64,000 nucleotides of DNA. Origin: Phanerodontia chrysosporium. Lineage: Eukaryota; Basidiomycota; Agaricomycetes; Polyporales; Phanerochaetaceae. The stretch is taken from positions 1,116,001 through 1,180,000 of the forward strand of contig MJGA01000006.1 in the NCBI GenBank assembly GCA_001910725.1. The letters are read 5' to 3'. The notes under the pieces were generated by a model. The model had not been told where the DNA came from. It was given only the letters and a program-made list of their open reading frames with translations, and searched no databases. The translations under genes were made by a program, and so were the position numbers. Shown here piece after piece: positions 33,452 through 44,189 of this stretch (position 1 is its first letter; the number at the start of each line of letters is the position of its first letter).

Positions 33452-33854
33452 TGTTGTGATGCGCAGACTCTGGGATGGAGGAGAACAACGAGATAATATT
33501 TTTGGGATTATTCTACGAGTTTTATACCCTACATAGATTTGCTTCCATGTATCTAAAGTAGGTAATAATCAAATGAAAAATGCTCGCTCTGAAAAAGGCG
33601 GAATCTAATCTAGAGGATTGATAAGGGAGCGCTGGGGATTGATAACTACGGAATCTAATCTAACGATTACTCAGAGCGGAAAAGAGGAATGGGGAAGGCG
33701 GCGAGACTTGTCCCGCCGCGAGACCTTGTAAGGATACGCCGACGGCGCGTCTTTTGATGGGCGCTCGGCGCTTCAGCCCTCCGGGCGCGCCGGAGCTTTT
33801 GACTTCCGTCTGCACGACGGTTTTGAGTGCGCCCTGGCGGGGCGACTTTCAACA
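33452..33854 (-). repeat. Copia 3' LTR
   Basis: 403 bases, TGTTGTGATG...CTTTCAACA as read on the plus strand, identical by eye to 38055-38457. It is the 3' LTR because the coding strand is minus. Preceded (minus sense) by the purine tract TTGAGGGGAG. Confidence 0.95.
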
Positions 33855-33860
33855 CTCCCC

Positions 33861-36800
33861 TCAACGAGTGGCCATGTTGGCGAGGGCGAGCGCGGCGCGG
33901 TGCTTGGGCCGCGGGAGCGCCTTGGTGAACATGTCCGCGATGTTGTCTGCGGAGGCGCAGTGGATGACCTTGATGTCACCGTCGGTGATCCGCTCGCGGA
34001 TGAAGTGATGGCGGATGTCGATGTGTTTCGAGCGCGCGTGGAATTGAGTGTCGTGCGCGAAACTGATGGCGGCCTGATTGTCCGTGTGAAGGACTGTGGG
34101 AGCGCCGGGCGGGAAGCCTAATTCGGTAAGTAGGCGGCGGAGCCAGACGGCCTCCTTGGCGGCGTGGGAGAGGGCGATGTACTCGGCCTCCATAGTGGAG
34201 AGGGCGACGGTCGGCTGTTTCTTGGAGTTCCAGCTGACGATGCCGCCGGCGAGGAGATAGGCGTAGCCAGATACTGAGCGGCGGTCGTGTGCCTGAGCCC
34301 AGTCGGCGTCCGAGTAGCCGGTGATGTCGTCATCGGCGCGTCTTGCGAAAGTGAGCCCGACGTCGGTCGTGCCCTTGAGGTAGCGGAAGACGTGTTTGAC
34401 GGCGGTCCAGTGCGTGGCGGACGGGCGCGACGTGAACTGAGAGAGGGTCTGGACGGCGAAGGCGATGTCGGGACGCGTGCCGGTAGCAGCGTACATGAGG
34501 GATCCGATGGCGGCGGCGTAAGGTACATCGGCGGGCGTCTGATCTTCGGGCGTCGGCTCGAGTTTCACGCCAGGGTCCAGCGGCGTCGAGACGGGCTTGC
34601 AGTCTTGCATGCCGAAACGTTCGAGGATTGTCTCGAGGTAGCGTGTTTGCAGAATAGAAATCGCGCCGTTCTTGCGCGTGACTTGTAGCCCGACGAAAGA
34701 GCTGAGGGTGCCGTTGGTGGTGATCGCGAAGTGTTTCGCGACGTCGGCCTTGAATCGATCGAGGATGGAGCGCTCGCCGTAGAGCGCGGTGTCGTCGACG
34801 TGAACGAGGGCCATATTGAGTTTCCCCTCGTGCTTGAAGTACAGGCAAGGGTCGGCCTCGAAGCGCGTCCAGCCCATGAGGCTTGTGAGGACGTGGTTGA
34901 GCAAATGGTTCCAGACGCGGCCTGCCTGCTTGAGTCCGTAGAGGGCTTTGATGAGGACGTAGACTTGCCCTGATCCGTCGTCGTAGCCGGGTGCCTGGCG
35001 CATGTAGATCTCCTCCTCGAGCGGTCCGTGGAGATAAGCGCCAACGATGTCGAGTGCGTCGGAGTCGAGGTTTTCGGTAGCGGCGAGAGCTGTGGCGACG
35101 CGGAAAGTTTCCTGGCGGACGACGGGTGAGAAAGTGTCGAAATAGTCTTGTCCGGCGATTTGAGAAAAGCCTTGTGCGACGAGGCGAGCCTTGTACTTGT
35201 CGATCGAGCCGTCCTGGTGGCGTTTGATGGCAAAGACCCATTTGCTGCCGATGGCTTTGCGGCCCGGGGGCAGCTCCCCCTTCTTCCAGGTGCCGTTGGC
35301 TTCGAGCTGAGCCATCTCGGCGTCCATGGCGGCCTTCCATTTCGGCCAGTCGTCGCGAGTCTTGCATTCGTCGACCGAGCGAGGGTGGTCCGAGTCCATA
35401 GCGGCGTAGCAGAAGTATGCCTGGGCGCTATGGTACTGATCCGGTGATGGATCGGAGTCGTCGTCCTCCGAAGGTGGCTTCGGGATGCGTGTGCCGGTTT
35501 CGTGTAGGGCGCGGTAGTCGATACGGGTCCTCTGGCGTGTGGGGCGTATCGTGACGTTCCTGAGTTGTGACTTGAATTGTGCCCAAGCGGCGTCTTCAGG
35601 CTTGTTTGGCGTCGAGGGTGACGCCTTGACCGATTCCGAGGTGGAGGTTTCCGGCGCTTGCGATGTCGGCGGCGGCGGTGTCGTGCCTGCGGCGGGGGAT
35701 GGCTCGGGAGCGGTCTCACTCTCCCCCTCAAGCGTGAAGGGGACGCTTGGAGACTCCCGCTCGCGCTCAAAGATGACGTCGCGCGAGACCAGGACTTGCC
35801 GGAGGCCCGGGACGTAGTAGCGCCAGCCGGCGCTAGACGCGCTGATCCCGGTGAAGATGTATCGCTCGCTCTTTGCAGCGAGTTTGTCGCGCCGGTTTTC
35901 GGGGACGAGCACCCAGCAGGGTGTGCCGAAATCGCGCGCAGCGCGCACATCCGGTTTCTGTCCCCAGAGAGCCTCGTAGGGGGTCTTGCCTGAGAGCGCG
36001 CGGGTGGGGGTGCGGTTCCGAAGGTAGCAAGCGTACGCCCACGCTTCTTGCCACAGGAACTTGGGGAGGGAGCGCGCGATCAGCATCGCGCGTGCGCGTT
36101 CCATCAGCGTGCGGTTGAGACGTTCCGCGACGCCATTCTGAGCGGGGGAATAGGGTGCCATGGTGCGGATGATGATGCCGCAGGATTCGGCGTAGGCGCG
36201 GAATTTCCCCTCCGTGTATTCTTTCGCGTTGTCCACGTGTAGGACCTTGACGCGGCGGCCCAGCTGCCGCTCGATGAGTTGCTCGACCTTTTGGAAACGG
36301 TCGAGGGCGGCGTCGCGCGTCTTCATGAAATCGACCGCGACGAAACGCGACTTCGCGTCGGTGAATGTGATCGCGTAGACATTGCCCTGCAATGACGCAA
36401 CGCGTGCCGGTCCCCAGATGTCCGAGTAGATGAGATCGGCGACCTGATCGACGGTGCCTGATGCGATCTCGGGGAACGGAGCGCGCGAGTGCTTGGCCTG
36501 AATGCAGGCGTCGCAGACGAATCCAGGGTCGGAGGACGTGTCGACGTCCATGCCTTCGACGAGGCCCTTGCGGTACATTTCCTGGAGTTGCGTCGCGTTG
36601 ATGTGTCCGAGTGCGCAGTGCCATTCGTACCAGGTGCGCGCGCTGTTGCGCGCTGCGAACGCGAGGGTGGAAGGCGCCGGTGTATGTCCCGAGGACGATC
36701 GTGACGTCATGTCCATGCGGTAGAGCTGGCCCATCTTGTGACCGACAGCGATAACGCGATCGCGGTCCTTGATGTGAAGGAGGTTGCCGGTGCCGTGGAA

Positions 36801-37877
36801 AGACATACCGGCCGAGGTGAGCCGGCCTAGCGCGAGGAGGTTGTGTGGGAGGTTCGGCGACCAGAGGCAGTTCCTCAGGGTGGCGGTGATTTTCCCCTTC
36901 GGCGTGGTGAAGACGACATCGACGTCGCCTTGTCCGAGCGCGGCTGTGCTGCCGACACCGACGATGGTGTGGCCGGGAGTGGGGGTGAGGTTCTTGAAAG
37001 CGGCGCGGTCGCGCACGATGTGGCGCTCGGACGCGCTGTCCCCCAACCAGCACTCAGTGCCTGGGGTGCTCGCGTAGGCTAGAGTAGTCGCTACGAATGA
37101 GTACGAGTCGTTCGAGGCTTCGCGCGACTCAGCGAGGTGGGCGCGGGTCGTGTTGCCGCCCGCGCCAGATCCCTGGTTCGAGGAACGGCAGACGTTCTTC
37201 AAGTGTCCCTCCTTGCCGCAGCCGTGGCAGAACACCCCCTTCAGGAATTTAGACTTCTTCGGCTTCTTGCCGGGCTTGCCGTTGCGCGCGACAAGCGCGG
37301 TGGTCGTGTCCCCCTTCGATTGCCGTCGAAGGTTTTCGCTCAGGACGCGTCCGATGACGTCGGACGACTTCTCGACGTTGTTCTGAGCGGCGACGAAGCT
37401 TTCCCAGCTCGGGGGAAGCGCGGACAAGATGTTGAAGGCGAAGTCTTCGTCTGTGATCTTGCCGCCGACCTCTGCGGCCTCGGCCCGCATCTCGGTGAGC
37501 TTTCTCAGCTCGTCCTCCATGTCCGCCCCCTCACTCATCTCGTACTTCTGTAGCCTCCTCACCAGCGTGACCTTAGCCATGGTGCCCTGGGTCGCATACA
37601 TGTTTTTCAGCGTGTCCCACGCTGACTTCGCGGTCTCGCAAGACGCGATGTGTATGGCGACGGCGGGAGAGCATCAGAGGCGGATCGCGGAGATCGCCTT
37701 CCGATCTTTCCGCTTCCAGGCGGTAGCAGCGGTCCCCTCGGGGCACGTTGTTTCCCCCGTGGCGTACTCGAGTAGGTCGAGCTCGGTGAGGATGTCCTTC
37801 TCCTGAATCGACCAAGAAAAGTAGTTTTCTGAGCCCTTGAGAGGCTCGATGCGTACGGTGTGCGGTGCGTCCGACAT
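33861..37877 (-). CDS. gag-pol: Copia Gag-Pol polyprotein with one in-frame stop
   Basis: Starts MSDAPHTVRIEPLKGSENYF at 37877 and runs in one frame to 33861, interrupted only by TGA at 37674-37676 (plus coordinates). Order of domains: Gag (MEDELRKLTEMRAEAAEVGG), zinc knuckle CHGCGKEGHLKNVC, protease (CWLGDSASERHIV), integrase zinc site (HCALGHINA...CDACIQAKHSRAPFP), DDE core (YSDIWGPA, VLHVDNAKEYTEG, NGVAERLNRTLMERARAM), reverse transcriptase (AIGSKWVFAIKRHQDGSIDK, LVHVDDTALYG) and RNase H (TGYSDADWAQAHDRRSVSGY, ALSTMEAEYIALS, HTDNQAAISFA). The protease site reads D-S-A-S instead of the usual D-S/T-G-A. All other catalytic blocks are present, so the copy is near-intact. Confidence 0.93.
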
Positions 37878-38039
37878 CTTGCTCGCGTGGCGAGATCAGC
37901 AATCTGGCGCCTAGGTGTGTCCGACGTATCTGACGTCCGGTGATGTCACAGGAGTGATCCGCGATGGATCTGCAGCAGCAAGATTCGGTCCGCGTTGACC
38001 GTAGCAAAGGGTGAGATGGTGTTTGGGGCGACTTAGAGC

Positions 38040-38054
38040 GCGGAGCTCATAACC
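38040..38054 (-). other. Primer-binding site for a half initiator-tRNA-Met
   Basis: Directly after the 5' LTR the minus strand reads GGTTATGAGCTCCG. Its complement contains GAGCTCATAACC, which matches the anticodon stem-loop of initiator tRNA-Met (anticodon CAU). Internal-tRNA (half-tRNA) priming is known for copia-type elements; here it is inferred from sequence only. Confidence 0.65.
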
Positions 38055-38457
38055 TGTTGTGATGCGCAGACTCTGGGATGGAGGAGAACAACGAGATAAT
38101 ATTTTTGGGATTATTCTACGAGTTTTATACCCTACATAGATTTGCTTCCATGTATCTAAAGTAGGTAATAATCAAATGAAAAATGCTCGCTCTGAAAAAG
38201 GCGGAATCTAATCTAGAGGATTGATAAGGGAGCGCTGGGGATTGATAACTACGGAATCTAATCTAACGATTACTCAGAGCGGAAAAGAGGAATGGGGAAG
38301 GCGGCGAGACTTGTCCCGCCGCGAGACCTTGTAAGGATACGCCGACGGCGCGTCTTTTGATGGGCGCTCGGCGCTTCAGCCCTCCGGGCGCGCCGGAGCT
38401 TTTGACTTCCGTCTGCACGACGGTTTTGAGTGCGCCCTGGCGGGGCGACTTTCAACA
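38055..38457 (-). repeat. Copia 5' LTR
   Basis: 403 bases, identical by eye to the LTR at 33452-33854. It contains AT-rich stretches (GATAATATTTTTGGGATTAT) and a GC-rich part with CGGCGCG runs. Target duplication CCGGT follows at 38458-38462. Confidence 0.95.
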
Positions 38458-38494
38458 CCGGTACTCGTCGAGGTTAGCGTCTCTGGTGAGTTGC
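38458..38494 (-). pseudogene. Sliver of MFS copy 2 exon between two retrotransposons
   Basis: 37 bases bounded by the copia target duplication (CCGGT, 38458-38462) and the outer gypsy target duplication (GTTGC, 38490-38494). On the minus strand it encodes QLTRDANLDEYR, which aligns with [12 protein letters not shown] of MFS copy 1. It shows that both elements hit the same coding exon, 32 bases apart. Confidence 0.9.
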
Positions 38495-39128
38495 TGTCGC
38501 GGAGCGAAGGCTCAACGCTACACGAGGGAGCACGAATGGGGAGGTCGACGAGATGGCGCAGCGGAGCGGGTCACGCGGCGACGAACGGTTTGTGCAACTG
38601 TCCGTATTGACCAAGAGGTCGAGATGACGGACAGGAGCGAGAGGTGCTACCTATATATACTACAGGAGTTCAGGGCAGGCTGTACGATTACCTAAGCTGA
38701 TGGGCAGTGCTTAGCATAGCCAGCGAGGCTGCGACGCGGGCTGCGCGGCGAGGCTGTGCGGGGGCTATGTCACGAGGCTGTGTCAGCTGGCAGTGTTTCG
38801 AGGCTGCGTCGGGCCGAGGCTGTGTCATCAGGCTGATCAGCTCGGCGTGTCTCGGCGAGGGGAGTCATCAGGGATGACAGTGCCTCCTCGGCGATCCGGG
38901 GAACCGGTTGCAGGGCAGACCGGTGATCCGGGCAGTGTCTGAGCGCGCAGCGGAATGCGCTGGCGTCTAGGGGTGATGCGCCATCAGGGCGCTGGCGCTG
39001 AATGGCCAGGCGCTGAGTGTGGGCGGCTAGGACTCCAGACGGCGCGAGGGCTGCTCGCCCGTTGGATTAATCGAGGAAAATGGCCAAAAATCGGCGAAAA
39101 ATAGGGCGACACCGTCACATCCGTGACA
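38495..39128 (-). repeat. Outer gypsy 3' LTR
   Basis: 634 bases. It differs from the other LTR by A versus G in the CAGCGGAATGCG context near 38953 and by C versus T in the GGCGACGAACGG context near 38582. It holds a TATATATA box (minus strand) near 38652 and GAGGCTG repeats at 38724-38835. Confidence 0.95.
38724..38835. repeat. Imperfect GAGGCTG repeats in the LTR
   Basis: GAGGCTG or a near copy followed by TG or CG recurs about six times in 110 bases (for example GCGAGGCTGCG, GCGAGGCTGTG, CACGAGGCTGTGTC, TTCGAGGCTGCGTC, GCCGAGGCTGTGTC). The same block is in the other LTR at about 52741-52852. Confidence 0.8.
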
Positions 39129-39166
39129 TTACCCCCCTCCTAAAACCGAGCGTCCTCGCGAGGCTG

Positions 39167-42100
39167 TCAGATGTGGCGCCCCTCCTCCCAGTCGAGATCG
39201 GCCTTAGCGCGATCGGAGGCAGGAAGGAGAGAGACGTCGACTTCGGTGACGAACGGGCGAAAAGAGGCGGCAAGGGCTTCGAAGGCGGTGGCAGCGAGCT
39301 TGCGGGGCGCTTCCGGATTTTCGCGATGAAATTTGTTGACCAGGGCCTTGGCGTGCTTGAGGTTGTCTGCCTTTTCCCACGTGTCGCCGGCTTGGCCGTA
39401 GCCTTTCCAGCGGACTTTATACTGCAGTTGGCGGCGGTATATGCGGCTGTCGAGGATCTTCTCGACGACGTATTCTTTTTCGCCGGCAACCTTGACAGGT
39501 TTGGGAGGCAGGGGCTTCTCGACGCCCTGATCGTGCCACGGGCTGAGGCGGTTGACATGGAAAACCGGGTGGATTTTCAGCCAGCTCGGGAGCTCGAGCC
39601 GATAGTCCAGATCGCCGATCTTTTCCAGAACCTTAAACGGGCCCAGCTGACGAGGGCCGAGCTTGGGCGAAGGCTGATCGATGCTGAGGTCTTTCGTGCT
39701 GAGCCAAACCTGATCGCCGACTTTGAAGGAGTGGGCGCGTTTCTTCGCGGCCTCGTACTCTTCTTTCATGCGGGCTTTGGCTAGGCGCAGGGCAGCTTCG
39801 GCCTCTTTGCGAACGTGAGCCATGCGGTCTAGGCGCTCATCGAGAGCGGGAACCTTGGTGTGTTTGCCGGCCGGGATCGTGAAGTCCGGTGTGTAGCCGT
39901 AAACAATCTCGAAGGGCGTGCGCTCGGTAGCACTAGACACGTGTGAGTTCAGGGTGAACTCGGCCATCGGGAGCCAATCGACCCAGTCGTCTTGGCGCTG
40001 GGAGACGAAGAGACGCAGGAATTTCTCGACTTCCTGGTTCTTGCGCTCGACCTTGCCGTTGCCTTCGGGGTGATATGCCGTGGTGAGGCCGGTCGCGATG
40101 CCGAGGCGCTTATACAGCGCTCGCATGTACTGAGCTGCAAACTGGGGTCCACGATCAGAGAAGATCTTGCGTGGGAGGCCGTGAAGACGGAAGATGTCCG
40201 TGTAGTGGACGTCGCCCATGCCGGCGGCGGTGATTGTTGAGTCGACCGGTACAAGGTGGCACTGATCCGAATAGTGGTCCACGTAGACCGCGATCGAGTC
40301 CTTCTTGGTCTTGGCGTCGCGTGGGAGCTGTGTGATGAGGTCCACGCCAACGTGTTCCCAGGGCCCTGAAGGGACATCGTGGGGCTGTAGAGTGGCCTTC
40401 GGGTGCGGGGCGGACTTGTACCGTTGGCATTGATCGCAGCCGAGCACGTAGCGGCTAACATCGGCGGAGATGCGCGGCCACCAATAGTACCGAGAGACCA
40501 ATTCGAGGGTGGTGTGTTTCCCAGGGTGTCCGGCGGTCGGCGCGTCGTGGCAAGACTTGATGACGTCGTTGCGCAGCGCGGCACTGTTCGGGACATAGAC
40601 TTTCCCATGGTAGTATAGGAGGCCGTTGTCCTCTTCCCATTCGAGAACGCCGTTGCGCAGCTTGCGGGGCCCCTTGGTCCAGAGAGTCTGCAGGGCGTCT
40701 GCGACTTCCTTTTCCTTTTCGGAGCAGTCGCGAATGCGCTTCTCGAGGGGGGAGGGGTTTGCGAAGGCTGCCGTGGCGGCTATCTTAAACAGCTCTGGCT
40801 TCAACACTACCTGCGAGCGATTGTCTTCTTCGTCGGAGACATGCAGCGAGGAGGGCCGGGAGAGCGGATCAGCGAGGAGATGGGTCTTGCCGGGGCGGTG
40901 GATGATGTGGAAGTCGTACTCGGCGAGGTAGGAGGCCCACCGGGCTTGTCGCCGCGTGAGATTCTGTGCAGTCTTCCAGTACTGGAGATTCTGATGGTCG
41001 GTCCAGATCTCAAAAGGCTCCGGGAGACCTTCGAGGAACTGGCGCCAGTCCTTGAGAGCTTCAATGATTGCAAGCATCTCACGGTCCCAGATCTCGTAGT
41101 TCCGCTCGGCGGGGCTCATGGTCTGTGAGCGATACGCGATTGGATGCCAGAGACCATCTTCAGGGTTGCGTTGGGCTATGACTCCTCCAGTGGCGTAGCC
41201 AGAGGCATCGGTCTCGACGCGAGTTGGCCGATCAATGCTCCACATGGCGAGCACGGGCTGAGTCGTGAAAGCGCGCTTGAGCGTCTCGAAGGCTTCTGCC
41301 TGTGCGGGACCCCAATTAAACGGAGTATCCTTCTTCGTCAGATCGTGCAGCGGGCGGCAGATCTTTGAGAAGTCCTTGATGAAACGGCGATAGAAGTTGG
41401 CGAACCCGACAAAGCCTCGTACGTCTTTGAGGTTCTTCGGGGTCGGCCACTCGGCTACTGCCTTAACCTTGCCGGGGTCCATGCCGACTTGTCCTTCGCT
41501 GATGAGGAGCCCAAGATACTCGATCTCTGAGCGCTCGAACTCGCACTTCTCGGGCCGAAGGTACAGATCGTACTTGGCGAGGCATGCCAGGACCTCGTGA
41601 ACAATCTTCCGATGCGAAGCGAGATCGTTCGACCAGATGAGGATGTCGTCGAGGTAGACTGCGACCTTGCTTTCGGCGATGAGGTCGGCGAAGATGTGGT
41701 TCATGAGGGCCTGGAACGTAGCGGGGCTGTTGCACAGACCGAAGTACATGACTCTGGGCTCGAAGAGACCACGGTTGGTGACGAAGGCGGCTTTCCACTC
41801 GTCTCCTTCCTTAATCCGGACGTTGTTGTAGCCCCAACGGACGTCGAACTTGGTGAAGATTTTAGCGCCCTGGAGCTTCCCGATGATGTCGGAGGCGAGC
41901 GGAAGGGGGTAGCGATTCTTCACGGTGATGTCGTTGAGCTTGCGGTAATCCTGAATGAACCGGAGCTTGCCGTCCTTTTTCTTGATGAAGAAGACAGGGG
42001 AAGCGATCGGAGACTTGCTGGGGACGATATAGCCCTTGGCGAGTGCGTCGTCGATGAACCGCTGTAGTTCTTCGTTCTCGATCGGGGACATGGGATAAAC

Positions 42101-42913
42101 TTTCGATTTGATCGAGGCCGAAGCGTCCGGAACGAGATCTATCGCGTGATCCCAGGGCTGATGCTTCGGAAGGCGGTGCGATTCCTCTTCAGAGAACACC
42201 TTCTTGTGTCGGTGGTACTCCTTGGGGACCAGCTCTTCGAACGTCTTGGCGTACTTCTCGCGATTGGCTTCGACAGCGATCGCTTGCGAGTAAGTGTAAC
42301 CGGCGAGGATCCAGACTTCGTCCTTGGCGTCCTCGACAATGCCTGCTCGAAGCCATTCTCGGCGTTCGGAGCGATTAGCGTCAATCTGATGGATACCGAA
42401 AACCGGGGTGTCCTCAGCTCCGCCGCGGAGCTGAAACTGGACATCACCCGTTTCCCAGTCGATGTTCGGATTTCATTTCTTGAGCCACGGAAGTCCGAGG
42501 ATGACGTTCTCGGGACCAATGTTCGTGACAAGAAACTCCTCCTTAAACGTGTATGAACCGACAGTCAGCTGGAGTCTGGCGCGATGCGTGATAGACCCTG
42601 CTTCGTTCCTAGTTCCGTCGATGTTGTACAGTGTGATTTCCCTTTTGAGCGGTACCGTGAGAATCTTGTGTTGCTTACAAAAATCCTCGTGGATGAACAA
42701 CGAAGTCGCACCGGAGTCAATCATTGCAGGCGTGCGAATAGTTTTATTGATCCCGGTGAGCTTTACTGGTACACGATAGTGATTCGAAAAGGGGTCTAAT
42801 ACTGATATGGTACATGAGCGGATGGTATCGGAAGCGTCCTGTGGTTCTACAGAAGGCGCCGGAGTTGAATCCGGGCTTGACGAAACGGGGACCGACGATG
42901 CGGCGTCACTCCG
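39167..42913 (-). CDS. pol: Outer gypsy Pol: protease, RT, RNase H, integrase, chromodomain
   Basis: The frame is open through the gag 3' end in the -1 frame. Protease: PAMIDSGATSLFIHEDF and PENVILGLPWLKK. A TGA at 42473-42475 follows directly, then NPNIDWETGDVQFQLRGG resumes in the same frame. RT: FIQDYRKLNDITVKNRYPLP, FDVRWGYNNVRI, CNSPATFQALMN and the catalytic VAVYLDDILIWS. RNase H: VETDASGYATGGVIAQ, EIWDREMLAI and WTDHQNLQYW. Integrase: zinc site HDAPTAGHPGKHTTLELVSR...CDQCQRYK and DDE core (VGVDLITQL, FSDRGPQFAAQ, NGKVERKNQEVEKF). Chromodomain: YVVEKILDSRIYRRQLQYKV, RWKGYGQAGDTWEKADNL. The C-terminal tail of about 50 residues has no recognised domain and no dUTPase. Only the TGA prevents a complete reading. 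Confidence 0.93.
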
Positions 42914-42918
42914 GCCCC

Positions 42919-43280
42919 TTAAGCAAAACCCCCGAGCTGCTTTTGTATCAGAGCCAGCTGATCACGGAGGGCGGCGATCGCGGCAGCTTGGTCGTCAGAC
43001 GAGCTGCCAGAAGACGAGGAGGCCGGAGACGAGGAGTCCTGTGACGAGGTATCCGAAGACGAGGCGCGGACGGCGGCGGTAGCGGGGGCGGTTCTCGGCT
43101 TGCCCTCGAGGCGAGCGCGACAGACGCGGGACCAGTGACCCTTCTTGCCGCAATGGTTGCAAACCGAGTCGCGGTGAACGGGGTCCGTGGATTTGTGGGA
43201 CTTCGAGCCGCAGACCTTGCAGCGATCCTTGATGACAGCGTCGAACTGGCGCTTGAGATCCGTGCCAGTGAGACCCTTAA
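42919..43280 (-). pseudogene. gag: Outer gypsy gag, C-terminal half
   Basis: Continuation of the gag that starts at 51244. It reads GLTGTDLKRQFDAVIKDRCK with two metal-binding blocks: CKVCGSKSHKSTDPVHRDSV and the zinc knuckle CNHCGKKGHWSRVC. A Ser-rich stretch and AAAIAALRDQLALIQKQLGG end the protein. Removing the nested element and one CTTAA copy (7075 bases) restores the frame to that of the N-terminal half, so gag was a single ORF before the insertion. Confidence 0.88.
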
Positions 43281-43880
43281 TGTCACAGTTTTTCGTCTTA
43301 ACCCTTAGGGTTAGGGGCAGCAGGTGACAGAAGCGATTACTCCGAACTGTGACATGCAGAAGCGCTGGAGTGACAGCCCTAGGCTCGGGGCTGGTCACGT
43401 GATACGGCGGTCACGTGATGCGCACACGTGCGGTATCCCAGGGTCACATGGTCGAAGGTCTAGAAGCAGGCAAGGGTCTGGAAGCGCCGAGACACTCCGG
43501 AATGGACTAGAAAGCCCTGGAGGTCTCTGGACAGGTCCGGACAGTGCTGGAACGTTCTGGAGGTTTCTGGGACATCGTAGGAACATTTAGGAACGTGTAG
43601 GAGAATGTAGGAATGCCTGTAGGGCACTAGCCAATAGCGTAGTAGGTATTAGATAGCTAGGACCCTGAACACCGGTCCCTGGGGACCTGGTACACATGTA
43701 TATAAACCCTGAGGGCTGGGGGTGCCTCCCCAGCTTCAATCTCATCGCATCTCACCTCTCTAGCCTCTATACCTCGTCTTCAAGCCTGGCTACACCCTTT
43801 GTAGTCCAAGTAAACCTTTGCCAGTGAGTATTGCTGGTTGGTTTGGTGTATAGGCGCTAGGGCAGCGCATTTTTGTGATA
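43281..43880 (+). repeat. Inner gypsy 5' LTR
   Basis: 600 bases, TGTCACAG...TTTGTGATA, with inverted ends of the type TGTCACA/TATCACA. GTATATAAA at 43699-43706 is a good TATA box, followed by a CT-rich start region (CTCATCGCATCTCACCTCTC). Near the left end it carries CCCTTAGGGTTAGGG, a telomere-like motif. An 88-codon frame inside the LTR (43324-43590) is not considered a gene. Confidence 0.97.
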
Positions 43881-44189
43881 GAAGATTGAAGCTAGCCAAC
43901 CTACTCCACCTTTGGTGGCCTAGGTTATTGCTTTGGGTTCTGGGGGCTTGTTTGAACAAGTGCTTTCGCGCTTTGTTCAGTTTTCTGCCGATCCACAGGC
44001 GTAAGTGGGCACTATAGTACCTTTTTAGGTACAGACAGGGGAACGTGGTGTAACCCACCTCAGAGGGCTTTGCCTGCGGACGAGTAACCCCTGTTGTAGT
44101 GCTGGACTAAGGGTGTAATACCCTGTCCAACCAGTTTTAGCTGTGTGGCGTGGAAACCCACAGTAATACCCCTTTCTCTTCGTTGAGGG

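Larger units (their letters stand above)
33452..38457 (-). mobile_element. Full-length Ty1/copia LTR retrotransposon inserted in MFS copy 2
   Basis: 5006 bases, minus orientation. LTRs of 403 bases (33452-33854 and 38055-38457) look identical by eye, start TGTTG and end CAACA. A perfect 5-base target duplication CCGGT flanks it (33447-33451 and 38458-38462). A primer-binding site matching the initiator-Met tRNA anticodon arm follows the 5' LTR, and a purine tract (GAGGGGAG) precedes the 3' LTR. Gag-pol is one frame broken by a single TGA. The identical LTRs mean a recent insertion. Confidence 0.97.

Noticed and set aside
34565..35950. A 461-codon minus-strand frame inside copia
   Set aside because: Alternative frame of the copia gag-pol gene, Ser/Thr/Arg-rich, no domain.
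35833..37053. A 406-codon minus-strand frame inside copia
   Set aside because: Another alternative frame of the same gene with His/Arg/Pro-rich low-complexity content.
39167..39420. Possible dUTPase in the C-terminal tail of the outer gypsy Pol
   Set aside because: The tail after the chromodomain lacks all five dUTPase motifs.
43324..43590. An 88-codon frame present in both inner LTRs
   Set aside because: Lies wholly inside the LTR, is duplicated only because the LTR is, and has no recognisable content.
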